Source of the DNA: Branchiostoma floridae
Taxonomy: Eukaryota > Chordata > Leptocardii > Amphioxiformes > Branchiostomatidae
DNA: 64,000 nucleotides
Direction of reading: 5' to 3'
Assembly: GCF_000003815.2 (NCBI RefSeq)
Contig: NC_049992.1
Coordinates: 1,955,789-2,019,788 of the forward strand
Below are positions 23,232 to 35,176 of the stretch, piece after piece (positions within the stretch are counted from its first letter, which is position 1; every line of letters begins with the position of its first letter). The notes beneath the pieces are model-generated. The model had not been told where the DNA came from, did no database searches, and worked only from the letters and a program-made list of their open reading frames with translations. Position numbers and translations under genes: made by a program.

Positions 23232-23471
23232 CCCACAGTTCGTGCGGGGCCTTGTAGGGCTTAGGCCCCTGGCCGGGCAGGCCTGTACCTCTTTTTTTCT
23301 GAATTTTCAACGACAAGGAACAATAGAAGGACAAGAAGCTGACAACATTTAGAGTGTGGGATCTTCTTGTGGAAGGAATAAGAATTAAACGGCAAAATCA
23401 AGTAAGGAGAAGGAAAACACTGCAGGACTTGTGCAAGGCCATCACCAACTTTGTTTACCTGCTGGCTAAAC
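23232..23471 (+). promoter_or_regulatory. Possible non-coding first exon (type 1) for gene 3
   Basis: GC-rich start ending at the donor GGCTAAAC|GTGAGTT, homologous to 5694-5935 and 54003-54234. It contains no ATG, fitting a 5' UTR exon. It would splice to the acceptor at 27999 just before the gene 3 start codon. Confidence 0.35.
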
Positions 23472-23751
23472 GTGAGTTGAAAACTTTCCCCTCGGTAATA
23501 GCTTTTTATAGACTAATGTTTGTGCTTTCTGAAACACTATATGGCAGGATTTAGCGGTGTTTGTATTAACTTACATGCACAATTCCTAAGCTGCATTTAA
23601 GAAAAAATAGCCCGAGAACTATAGAGTAACGACGTTTGCCATTGAAAACTACCCCCCACGGACCCCACTGTACACAAGATCTCGAATGGGATGCTCGATA
23701 TTACACATACCGTACAGTGCCTTTGATTTTAAATCATGGCGTTTGCGTTCG

Positions 23752-23912
23752 GCTGAGTGAGTGAGTGAGTGAGTGAGTGAGTGAGTGAGTGAGTGAGTGA
23801 GTGAGTGAGTGAGTGAGTGAGTGAGTGAGTGAGTGAGTGAGTGAGCGAGTGAGCGAGCGAGTGAGTGAGTGAGAGTGAGTGAGCGAGTGAGCGAGCGAGT
23901 GAGTGAGTGAGT
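23752..23912. repeat. (GAGT)n microsatellite
   Basis: About 160 bp of GAGT repeats with some GAGC variants. The paralogous position near 54525-54555 has only a few copies, so the expansion is specific to this copy. Antisense frames of repeated Thr-His-Ser-Leu are artefacts. Confidence 0.95.
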
Positions 23913-24599
23913 GGAGTAAACAGCATACCAGGAGCATGAGTCATTGAGTGTACCGATCTTTATGGTATTTGGCTAGTGCGTGGATGTTATCAAAACAAAG
24001 ATTAAGTGCTATCATTGGCCCCCTACTGCTTTTCCTACATTAGAATTTCCGGTTTTTGTATCTTTTGTTTCAAGCAGGTATATAAAAAATGCAGTCCTGT
24101 TTACATGTCCAGCTTATATTTATAGTATTCTGATTTGTTAAAGTAGCAATATGTCACACAATCCTAGGACGTATAGAGAGATGTTATAAGGTCCATAAAC
24201 CGATGTAGCAGCTACTTTGTGAACAAGTCACTGTTTACCCCACTCGACATTTAACCGTTAGACTCCATAATCTTTGTGTCGGTCGTATTTGATAACCAGT
24301 TTTTCTGTCCAAGACTTTTCGGGCTGTTTGGTCAGTTCCCAGTGACGCCTTCAGATGCATGCTTGGTCTGGCGGTATCGGTGACTTTCTTCCATAGCTCA
24401 GCCGTAGGTTTGTTTTGTCCAGTCCATCAGATAGATGCAATGTTGCACTTATTCTTGCCCAAGGTTTAATTAGCTATATCTGTACACTGATTTGTCGGGC
24501 CATGTGGGTATTAGTTCGTTGGGCCTACAGTAGTTCCTGTGATGGAGCCATTAGGGAAACTTCTAGTTCACGTGGTGGGGCACATAAAAGGCAACAACG

Positions 24600-25900
24600 T
24601 TTTTGCCTTGCCGCGCCAGCGGCAAGGCCTTACGCTCAGTTTTTTCCATGGTTGGATCCATGGATCCATGGTTCAACCTGTTAACCCAGCCCTTCCAAAG
24701 CCCCTTCCAAAGGCCCTTCTTTTTGCTGGAAGGTGACAGTTCAAAATTAGTAATGACCATTCGATACAATGACCATACTCATATGTAGTTGACCCCTAAG
24801 GGTACACAAACATTAGGGAGGCAAGCCAATCCACTGGACCACGCTCGCTCGCGGCTAATCGCTCGCTCGCTCGCTCACTCGCGGCTACTCGCGGCCGAGT
24901 TTCATGGCTTAGTTAGACAATGGTACATTCCAGGCGAGTATTAAAAGGGTCTTCTAGACGCATGTTACTGTATGTGGTCCAGCGTAATAAATCTACGCTT
25001 TAACTCACCATGTTTATATAAAGATATATCACAAATTGCATCAGAAGGAACTTAGTTTGTAATAAAAAATTAATGCATATTCATTGTGTGTCAAAAAGTT
25101 TCACAAAACCTGTTTAATGTGCAAATAATTCATCTGACATAAATTATGATAATGAGGTAAAACACTCGGGGATTTTCGCTGCATTTCCTACTGAAGTTGC
25201 TAGGTGTCGCTCTTAGCCAGGTAAGTACATTTAGTCCTTTTAAAGACATTTGTGACTATGAATGTCCTTGATAGAGCTTGTATTGTGTGAAAAGAAGATT
25301 TGGGACTGGATTGGCACCTGGAGAAGTCACCAAAGCTTTCCGTATGTAGGAACTTGGGTGGGAGGAGGGCGACACGTGGAACTCGGAATTTTTTAAGCGT
25401 AGAATCTAGTCTAACTTACCAAAATAAAATAAAATACGCGGCAAGGCACAGCTTTTTTGCATTGCCGCGCCAGCGGCAATGCCTTATGGTTCAAGCAATG
25501 TTAACCCAGCCCTTCCAAAGCCCCTTCCAAAGGCTCTTCTTTCCTTGCCGAGTTTCATTGCTTAGTTAGACAATGGTTCATTCCAGGCGAGTATTAAAAC
25601 TCTCTTCTAGACGCATGTTACTGTATGTGGTCCAGCGTAATAAATCTACGCTTTAACTCACCATGTTTAGATAAAGATATATCACAAATTGCATCAGAAG
25701 GAACTTATTTTGTAATGAAAAATAATGCATATTCATTGTGGGTCAAAAAGTTTTACAAAACCTGTTTAATGTGCCAATAATTCAATTTAATGTGACATAA
25801 ATTATGATAATGAGGTAAATTTCCAATATCCCCTTTTGCTGCATTTCCTACTGAAGTCGCTAGGTGTCGCTCTCAGCAGTTCAGTCATAAAATACGCGGC
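24600..25900. repeat. Direct duplication of about 320 bp with short palindromes
   Basis: The segment around 24895-25215 recurs at about 25553-25880 (TTAGACAATGGT..., GTCCAGCGTAATAAATC, TGCTAGGTGTCGCTC in diverged form). Each copy is preceded by a palindrome TTGCCGCGCCAGCGGCAA (24608 and 25463 regions) and by CAGCCCTTCCAAAGCCCC. A CGCTCGCTCG/CTCGCGGCTA low-complexity stretch lies at about 24842-24895. It looks like a small non-coding mobile unit in tandem. Confidence 0.6.
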
Positions 25901-25999
25901 AATGCACAGCTTTTCTTAAAAGATTTCTTGTTTAAAAGAATTTCTTGTTTTGCAACAGGCCGGGACCAAACGTTGGCTCGTCACCAACATACTACGTGA

Positions 26000-27990
26000 G
26001 AAGCATACTAATCTCTAAGTAATGAAAGCTCTCTGATTGTATTTGTAATTACACGTAGCAAACACACAATGTCAAAATTACCAATAATTCACACCTTCCA
26101 AACGTATCTCAGTACATACCAATGTGGATGTAAAATGGCTGATTGTGTGAACTCTGTTCAGACTACCGACAGTCTTGTGATGTTTGAGGTTTGAAGTCCA
26201 CAAGTTATTTTTACCGTTTGGTGCAAACAACTCGGCCCACCTGGATGCTTTATCAGATTTGAGTGACAGGTGTGCAAGCAGTAGCTTTTCTCACCATAGC
26301 AACAGTAACATATTTCAAATAAATACAGCCATTTGTCAAGTGTACATTCAATAAAAAGTCTTCTGAGTTATAAGTTATAACATTGAGGACGGACAAAGAG
26401 GAAAAATAGAGATTCCATCAATCAATTCAGAATTACTTTGTCAATGAAATGTCGTTTTTTGACTTACTTAGTCTTAGGGTCTATGGTCTTTGCATCGGTT
26501 GTCTTTGATTATCAGTTCTAATATTAGTGTCCCTACACAAGTTCGGCTCTTGAGTTCTGGTGAGTTCCAAGTGATGCCTTTATGTGTGCCACACTTGAGC
26601 TGATGATATCGACGCCCTTTTTTGCTTCAGCCATGTTTACTTGCTTTGACGTCATTCTCATGACCTCAACGTATCAGACAGTTGCTATGGTTACTGACCA
26701 TTTCTACAGATTGAGGTAAAGAACGTGTCTCCACAGTGACCGGTCAGTTGACACGGTCAGACCAGGGATGGAATTCTAAGCCGCTGGAGAGTCCCTAGCT
26801 GTTTGAGTGCCGGCGGCATCTTTATACATCTGCAGGAATATTCTTCAATTTGTTTATCTACCCATTAATACAGTTATCAGTGGTGTCAGCCTACATGAAG
26901 TGCCAATGAGTTCAAACATTATATGAGAGTTATTACGCATGGGTGGCATTATATGAGCTAATGTTAACTATTGGTGAAGGCTCGTCGGTATTACGTTCAA
27001 ACAAAAATTATATTTATGTTGCATAAATGACACTGGTTCATTTGAACAGAATAGTGGAACCTAAGGGGTGTTTTGGTAAACTCTGCTCAATATGACGCTG
27101 TCCACAGTCTTGTAGATGTTTGAAGTCCAGCAGGTGTTTTCGCTGTTTGGTGCAAACAAGTCGATAACAGCTACTTGAGTTTCATATCCATGGTGATAAT
27201 CTTGTGTGACAAGCCGGTTACGAAACTTTGAGATTGATCTACTTACTTATTTACTCTCATGTTGGTGCTGACTTCATAAGAAACGTCGACATTTAAACGA
27301 TTTATTGGTCGTGAATATCATAAAGGTTATTATCGGAATTTTGCGAAACAAAATTGCGTGTTATCGTATTCGAAATGCAAAACAAATGTAACGATGTATG
27401 GAATACACGGCATAATGAAAGTAGGGTTGTTGAATATTCTCCCAAACGGCATCATCAGAGAGAGCAGAATCGTGAACAGTTATGGCGATATATTATCAGT
27501 AATACTAATCGGCCAGCCCAAGTCGATGTTAGCTCAGTAAATTTAGTGACAGATGTGCAAGCAATAGTCTTCTCCACCATGACAACAATCTTCTGCAGCA
27601 GCCCCGTTATATGGCTGATGGGTCCATCCGCTCCTATTCTCAGAGACTTGTACGACTGATAATGATCATCTGATTTTCATGTTAAGGTTTACATCCTTTG
27701 TTGCTATTCAAAGCGGGCTTGATTTTGTTCTGGAATAAGGAAAACTTATCAATACAATGTATATATCTATTTATTTATTTACTTATTAGGATTCTCCATA
27801 TACAATGACAAATGGAGGGCCGGGTATGGCGGAACAGGTGTCAAAGGACACCTTTTCAAAGCCACCATACCAAAGTATCAGTATTGTCTATACCATTTAA
27901 CATCATCCTAAACAGATCGTATTACGTACGTTGCACATGTTGATTTTGTCAAATTTCCAAAACGCCACGTAACACTATGGCGGGCATTTT
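26000..27990 (+). repeat. Pre-gene block, copy 1 (upstream of gene 3)
   Basis: Collinear with 38060-39930 (before gene 4) and 59207-61851 (before gene 5). Each copy contains twice an 80-100-bp motif with TTGTGATGTTTGAGGTTTGAAGTCCA-like text (26165 and 27115 here, split or diverged in places). A short imperfect hairpin lies at 27833-27875 (AGGTGTC AAAG GACACCT core). No conserved open frame. If the upstream exons are real, this is intron; otherwise it may hold the promoter. Confidence 0.65.
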
Positions 27991-28018
27991 GTTTTCCAGA
28001 ATTATCGGAAATACCATC

Positions 28019-31000
28019 ATGGCTACACCACCAAGACTCAGACAAAACATGAAACTCGAGGAGTGGAATATAATGGGGAAAGTGACGACTCTGTCGACAC
28101 TAGACTTGTCTGACCAAAACCTGAGCCAGTTACCTGATGATCTTTTTGAATTAAATGAGTTGCAGGCTCTCAGGTTAGACAGAAACAAGAACATCCAACT
28201 ATCTGAGAAGCTTATTAGATTGACCAATCTAAAATTATTAAGTTTAGATGATTGTAATCTCGACATTGTCCCCGCTGCCGTGATGAAACTTTCACAGTTA
28301 GAAACGCTGAACCTCAGTAACAACATGAACATCACCCTGTCGGATAAGATGTCCAGTCTTGTCAATCTCTCTACCCTGTCACTATACAACTGTGAGTTGG
28401 ACTCAGTGCCACCTCTAGTGCTGAATCTGTCACATCTCCATTGTCTGGATCTGAGTGGTAATAAACAGATCTCCCTACCAGATGAGCTGTGTAGACTGGA
28501 GAATGTAAAAGTGCTGAGACTACGTAAGTGTTCCATGGCGACTGTTCCACCGGCAGTCCTGAAACTCACCCAGCTGGAGGAACTGGACCTCAGCTGGAAC
28601 AGCGGGATCCACCTGCCGGATGAGCTGGAATTACTCACCAACATCCGGGTAATGAAACTAGGGGGAACAGCCATGGCCACCGTTCCTCCGGTAGTGTGGA
28701 TACTGACACAATTAGAATGGCTGTACCTGAGCTCTAACCCACTACAGACGTTACCCGCGGAGTTTGGACAGCTCACTAACACCAAACACTTGAATCTGTC
28801 CCACTGCCAACTGAACACACTCCCACCTGAAGTGTGGAGACTGACACAGTTAGAATGGCTAGACCTAAGCCGGAACCTACTACGGACGTTACCCGCAGAA
28901 GTCGGACAGCTCACTAACGTCAAACACTTAAATCTGTCCAACTGCCAGCTGCGCACACTTCCACCTGAAGTGTGGAGACTGACACAGTTAAAATGGCTGG
29001 GCCTGAGCTATAACCCACTACGGACGTTACCCGCAGAAGTCGGACAGCTCACTACCGTCAAACACTTGGATCTGTCCCAAAGTGAGCTGCATACACTCCC
29101 ACCTGAAGTGGGGAGACTGACACAGTTAGAATGGCTGAACCTGAGCTCTAACTGGACACTATAGACGTTACCTGCAGAATTTGGACAGCTCACTAATATC
29201 AAACACTTGGATCTGTCCCACTGCCAGCTGCACACACTCCCACCTGAAGTGGGGAGACTGGCACAGTTAGAACGACTGGACCTTAGCTATAACAACCCAC
29301 CACAGACATTACTCGCGGAAGTTGGGCAGCTCACTAACGTCAAACACTTGGATCTGTCCCATTGCCAGCTGCGCACACTCCCACCTGAAGTGGGGAGACT
29401 GACACAGTTAAAATGGCTGAACCTGAGCTCTAACCCACTACAGACGTTGCCCACGGAAGTTGGACAGCTCACTAACGTCAAACACTTGGATCTGTCCGAA
29501 TGCAAGCTGTGCACACTCCCACCTGAAGTTGGGAGACTGACACAGTTAGAATGGCTGGACCTGAGCGTTAACCCACTGCAGACGTTATCCGGGGAAGTTG
29601 GACAGCTCACTATCGTTAAACACTTGGATCTGTCCCATTGCCGGCTGCGCACACTCCCACCTGAAGTGGGGAGACTGACACGGTTAGAATGGCTGGACCT
29701 GAGCGTTAACCGACTACAGACGTTACCCGCAGAAGTTGGACAGCTCACTAATGCCAAACACTTTTATCTGTCCCACTGCCGGCTGCACACACTCCCACCT
29801 GAAGTGGGGAGACTGACACAGTTAGAATGGCTAATCCTGAACGCTAACCCACTACAGATGTTACCCGCGGAAGTTAGACAGCTCACTAACTTACATAATC
29901 TGAACGTTGATAAAACTCCAATTATAAAACCACCAGCTGAAGTTTGCAGTCAGGGAATCAATGCTATTAGACAATATTTTGAAGAACTTGAACGCTCAGA
30001 AGAAAAGGTAAGCGCCCGTTTGAAAGTTGTCGTCTTGGGAGAGAAAATGGCGGGAAAAACAAGCCTGGTACAAACGCTACAAATGGGCGAGTCTACCCTG
30101 ACACGATACGAGGACCGCACGCACTGTGTAGAGATAACTCAGTGGGCACCTGATGACAACATCACGTTTGAAGTGTACGACTTTGGCGGCCATGATGTGT
30201 ACCATCTCACTCATCAGTTCTTTCTGACTCCAGATGCCCTTTCTCTGTTATTAGTGAACCTTGAGACATACAGCTGTACTGAGCAAAGTTACACTGAAGC
30301 CGTTGGAATTTGGATAGACACACTAAATGCCCGCGTGCCGGGGGCGGTGGTCACATTGGTTGGGAGTAAGGAGGATCGTTGTCGACCTAATGACGTGAAA
30401 ACAAAGACATCAAATATTCAGGAAAGGATCAAACAACAAATGGCATTGTGGGAAAGAAATTTAAAGCAACGTATCAAAACACTTGAAAGTCTGCAGAAGA
30501 TGCACAAAGGAGATTCCTCGAAGTCTGTGGAAGATATTACCCAGCAACTTACACATGCTAATCGCCTTTTGTCGCAAAGACTGCATATCGATGGTGACGT
30601 GCACTGTGTGTCTGTGAAACCTAAGTTTCGACTTAGTTCAATGTTTTCAAGCTCATCTCACATCAAACTGAAATACTTTATTTTGGAAACAGCAAGAAAC
30701 ACAACATTGTTTCCGACACTGAGAACAATCTTGCCAAAGACCTGGGTAGATTTTGAACAGTCGCTTCGTATTGAAGGTTCGAAAAGAGCGCCAGAAAAAG
30801 CGGCTAAAAATGAAACGGGTTCTTCTGGTGAGAGTTCACCACTGGAAAACATTCAGCAGTCCTGGTTGACAACAGCTGACTGTGCACGCATCGGGCAGCT
30901 TGCAGGACTCTCATCAGACAGACTGGAGTCGGTCCTGTCGTACCTGCAGCAGGTGGGAACCATCCTCAGGTACACGGACATTCCGGAACTCAAGGACCTT

Positions 31001-31835
31001 ATCTTCCATGATCCTCCTGCCTTGGTTGAAATCTTCAAAGACCTGTTCCATCACGATATCAAATCACTTTTCACAACACCCGGGCTACATAATGCTGATT
31101 ATACTAATGTACAGCTGGGCGGTTTTGAACAGGATCTGCGAGACTGTGGACTGATCCAGAAGGATGTGCTGACATGTATGTTACCACCAAATGTCGATAC
31201 TGACATTGTTACAGCTCTGATGCAGCATTTTGGACTCTGCTTTGAGGTAAGAGCCGAAGAAAAAACAGACCCTTCTAAACACATTTGTCACTACCGAATA
31301 CCTTGGTACCTGTACCAGCAAATGCCAGAGGAGTTAAACAATGTCTGGCCAGAAGACGTACCAGAGGAACAGGAACAGCTACAGCTGATGTGTGACATCA
31401 GAGGATTCTGTCCCCGTGGACTGTTTCAGAGGTTCAGTGTTGGGATCCACCCACTTGTGAAGGACAGAACAGACTGGAAAGACGGCGTCATGGCCTACAG
31501 ACAGGACTGTCCCGTACTGGTGTGTTCCAAACCTGCTGCAGACGACACTTACATCACCATGGCAACCAGAGGCAGGCTTGCCCAGGCAGATGAGATGTGG
31601 GGCGCGGTCCACCCACTGCTGGAGGTGCTGGTCCAGCTGCTGCAGGAGTGGCCAGGTGTGCTATACTCCCTACATGTCACCTGTGCGCACTGCATCAAGG
31701 CAAGACTGGACAATCCGCACCAGTACGACCTGAGGGAGCGGACTGCGGATGACGGCCGTGACGTCAGATGCCCCAGAGTCAAAAGAACTGCATCAACTTC
31801 AGCAGATCTAGTCTACAGACCAAGTAGGTTGTCCG
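28019..31835 (+). CDS. Gene 3, main exon: LRR-Roc-COR GTPase with one in-frame TAG
   Basis: Starts at ATGGCT 28019, 19 bp after the acceptor TTTTCCAG shared by the family. LRRs fill residues 1-650, with about nine 46-residue double units. TAG at 29162-29164 (codon 382) interrupts the array; the frame is otherwise open to the donor TTGTCCG|GTATGT at 31836 (phase 1). Roc: GEKMAGKTS at about residue 674, DFGGHD near 721, GSKEDR in the NKxD position. COR: LSYLQQVGTILRYTDIPELK, FHDPPALVEIFKDLFHHD, FCPRGLFQRFSVG. It continues into the caspase exons 32150-34783, giving 1572 codons if the TAG is counted as sense. Without readthrough it makes a 381-residue LRR fragment. Confidence 0.85.
29162..29164 (+). 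other. Premature TAG stop in the gene 3 LRR array
   Basis: Sibling units read CTA CAG ACG TTA here; gene 3 reads CTA TAG ACG TTA, a single C-to-T change beside a 3-bp insertion (TGG). The same frame continues open for about 890 codons. It may be a real null allele, a polymorphism or a sequencing error. Confidence 0.9.
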
Positions 31836-32149
31836 GTATGTTATTTTTATTTTTTTCACATATATTTTTTTAGTATTAGGCAAAAAGCACAATTAGCTTA
31901 TATAAAGTCCTCTACTAAAAAACATAAGCATAAAACAAGAGTAGTAAACAACATACATATGTAAATAAGTACAAAATTGTATGTTGAAATGTTGTTATTA
32001 ATAGGAAGCGTTTCAAGGTAGTCCTGTTCCTCCCAAAATAAACGCTCACACTTCAACGCTGCTAGATAATCTGTAGGTCAAGTGAATGATCTATATATCT
32101 TTACAAGAACCCCAGGGAGTGACTCTCATTGTGTCCTCCTTTTTCACAG

Positions 32150-34783
32150 TTCTCACGAGTCCAACATCCCTGACCCAAATGAGACCATCTCAGCAAAATG
32201 TAAGTAGCTACAGCAAACGTGTTGACCTGTTAACATTTATCTCTTAGTTTATTGTTTGTTTTGCGGAAGCTCTTTTATCTAAATCCAATGTTCAGGTCCA
32301 GTGTTGATGACGCTTTGTTTTTGCTTAATTGATAAGGACTACTACAAGATGACCTCCGACCCGCGCGGCCTCGCCCTGATCATCAGCAACACCAACTTTA
32401 CAGACCCGAGTAGGAACAGACCAGGAGGGGAGAAGGACCTGGACAAGCTCAGGAAGATTTGTGAGAAACTCAAGCTGCAGCAGGAGATCAGAGAGGACCT
32501 TACATCTCAGGTGGGTAATGTGAGACATATTAACAATTACAGTTTTCATTCCAATTATGTATAAATTTCATTATCGTAGCTATTTGGAATTCAATCCTTC
32601 TGCTGTACGTTACACAACGCCATTGCACATTCTATTTGTAATATGCACCATTGTCGCTGAAATTAAGGCATGTTGAATAAAACATAGTATCAAATTGTGT
32701 CTACTGTTATGCTAAAGCTGTGCTAAGCGCGGTACACGGTATGCTCAATCCACCGCTGCGCCAGAATCTCCTAGCTCTAAGTCAGTAGATATTTGTAATG
32801 TACGTCCAGTAAGACTCCAGTAACTGACAATGAGAACATCATACTGTGTTGACTGCTATCTCGTGTTAAACCCGTAGGAAATTGAAGCTGCAGCAAACGA
32901 CGTCTCCAGGAGAGATCATAGCAGCTACGACTGTTTTGTGCTGTTCCTTCTGACGCACGGTGACGTTGCAGGAGTGTTGGGCACAGACGGACAGCACGTG
33001 TCTGTGGACAGCATCGTTTCTAGTTTCCAGGCCTGTCAGAGTCTTGTGGGGAAGCCAAAAATCTTCTTCGTTCAGGCTTGTAGAGGAGGTGAGAAACTCT
33101 TACGGAAATCTTGAAATCAATAGACAATAATAGTACTGATTAAACTACCATGGGCACATCTTAAATCCATCCAACTAAAGACAGAATGTCTCTAAAAGCG
33201 CTTTTTATAACCATTTACATAATGAACTGTGAACGTAACACTTGTATGTAGGAAATAACATGACGTCATACTTTCTACGTCATCTTTATCCACAAACGGG
33301 CTTTACTAATCAGGAATTCTTGTTGGAACGATCTGCTGTTTATACTAGTGTATTGCTTTAACGTGGACTTTGCATCCAAATGCTTGCCAGTTGACATGGA
33401 TCCGGGCCATGAACTCACGGACACTACCACAGATGAAGACGGCGACACCTCTCCAGTCGGGAGAGAAGCATCAGATGGAGCACCAGATCAGGCAACTGAG
33501 TCACCGCCTCCTCCAACAACCGCACCAGCCACATCTGCAGCAGGTTTGGAGAGTCCTGACGCCGGAGAGAGAACCTTACCAACGACGAGCGACCGGCTGG
33601 TGATGTACGCTACAGTACATGGTAGGTACTGAATCTAGCATTTGTATGAAGGGCCGGGGGGGGGGGTCCAATTCTCTGTCCTTTCAAATTGGTAGGTGCG
33701 CACTTGCACTCGCAGGGTTTATCCACAAACATCTGAGGGCATTCTAAGAGATTATTTTTCTACGAACCTTGTCAGTTTACTAGTATTATACATGGACGTC
33801 AAATATAGTAGTTTTGGTGTAGATTTATCATGTCTTCCATCTTTAATTGTTGTTCCGAAGTTACTGTGAAAGTGACTGATAAACTTATCAACACACTTCA
33901 TCCTAGATGACTGATAAACTTAGTGCACTTATTTCATGTTTTCTGTTGAGAGTAGAACGACTGACGTGGCTGTTTTCTACTACACTAACTGTAAACTAAG
34001 CAATATACATTTAGCAAGCTCAGAACAATACCACTAAGCTGTGATAATTTTCTGATGACTTTTCTCTTGTCTGGCGTGTTCCAACAGGTCACGTGTCTTG
34101 GAGGAACTCCGACACAGGCACATGGTTGGTCCAGGTTCTTGCTGACGTCATCACAGAACACGCCGAGACGGAGACGCTACAGGAAATGCTAACAAGGGTG
34201 AGCCGAACTTCGGGTCTATAAATGCTAGTAGTAAGGCTATATATGGTAACACTGGGTGTGGTTGAAACACAAACTCTATCTACGGTAGGAAAGTTGATGC
34301 TCCTACTTTGAGAAAGTTTCCTCCTTATTGATTGGACCGGGTGAACGACACGTGACATGGAACACGCTCAACCCGCTAGGAGATCACCTAATCGTTAAAA
34401 CATCATCCTGAGAATGACACTCAATTATAATTGTGAAAAGAACCTTTTGTTGCATGCGGTTCATTATTACTACTTATTTTTCATCTCTTCTATCATTTTT
34501 CACTTTCCATCCAAACGGTGCCCGTCATTCTAACTGCAACTGCCGTCATCCTACACGAGATGCTCCATCGGCCATATCAGAGCACAGTTATGAATATAGT
34601 ATCAAATGACTATTTCAGAAGCATTTCAGAAAATGATGTTATATTTCCCTTCCCCAGGTAAACGCCAAAGTTGCAGACTTCAAAACTCAACACCAAGAGT
34701 ACAAGCAGCAACCGGAAGTGACGCACACACTACGCAAGAAGCTCTACTTCTTCCCTCAGGCTGCAGTTGACCAGAATCCTTAG
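32150..34783 (+). CDS. Gene 3, caspase p20/p10 exons
   Basis: Six exons: 32150-32199, 32337-32510, 32878-33088, 33391-33621, 34088-34197, 34658-34783 (stop TAG). All phases agree with the COR exon, and the total is an exact multiple of three. After a 17-residue linker comes p20: YKMTSDPRGLALIISNTNF, then FLLTHGD with the catalytic His (residue about 1374) and FFVQACRGG with the catalytic Cys (about 1415). An acidic/Ser/Pro linker (TDTTTDEDGD...) offers Asp cleavage sites. p10 has SDRLVMYATVHG, then HVSWRN (S1-pocket Arg) and the ending TLRKKLYFFP. This is a complete, apparently active effector-type caspase domain. Its activation would plausibly follow Roc-COR dimerisation. A separate caspase gene is possible, but no start signal is seen. 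Confidence 0.85.
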
Positions 34784-35170
34784 CGCCAACTTTCCCATTT
34801 TCAATTTTGAATACATAAATGATGCTATGATTAAAGGCATATTGGGACTAGACCAATCTATAATCAAATTCCTCCAATTGAAATATATTTGTATCAGAAA
34901 AGTCTATTGCGGTAGTTTAGCCTGACTTACCATACGTAAATATGTATGTCGGAAAGGGATGGACCTTCAGTAGTGTCCATCATTTCAAGCTCCCTATGGG
35001 AGTGACCTATTGTATCGTTTGTAGCATGTTGCTACTTCTATGCACACTATTTCAAAGCAGTTGTGGAGTTGTAAAAGACGTTATATTCCAAGTTAACGAT
35101 AGAAAAATATCCATATCGCAGGAATATGTTGAACTTTTAACTTTTACTTCAGGAGGACTTTTTGTTCGTG

Positions 35171-35176
35171 AATAAA
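35171..35176 (+). terminator. Polyadenylation signal of gene 3
   Basis: AATAAA in GTGAATAAATCAATGTAT, about 390 bp after the stop and conserved after gene 1. Confidence 0.55.

Larger units (their letters stand above)
21823..24540 (+). repeat. Glycosyltransferase-type 3' flank, copy 1 (segmental duplication)
   Basis: Matches 52700-55160 after gene 4. Landmarks are CCTATGACGTAGTGTTTTGG, the TGGCGATGGTGTGGCATACAT stretch, GCCGTGGATCC/GCCGTGGATGC, the GGGCCCACAGTTC segment and the ACCAGGAGCATGAGTCATTG stretch. No conserved coding frame; short open frames here are not supported as genes. Confidence 0.7.

Noticed and set aside
27833..27875. microRNA precursor-like hairpin upstream of gene 3
   Set aside because: The stem is short and imperfect, and not evidently preserved in the sister blocks; kept only as a note in the block description.
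29207..29209. Separate gene start downstream of the TAG in gene 3
   Set aside because: The apparent start is TTG inside an LRR unit; no promoter or acceptor is present, and the frame simply continues from before the TAG.
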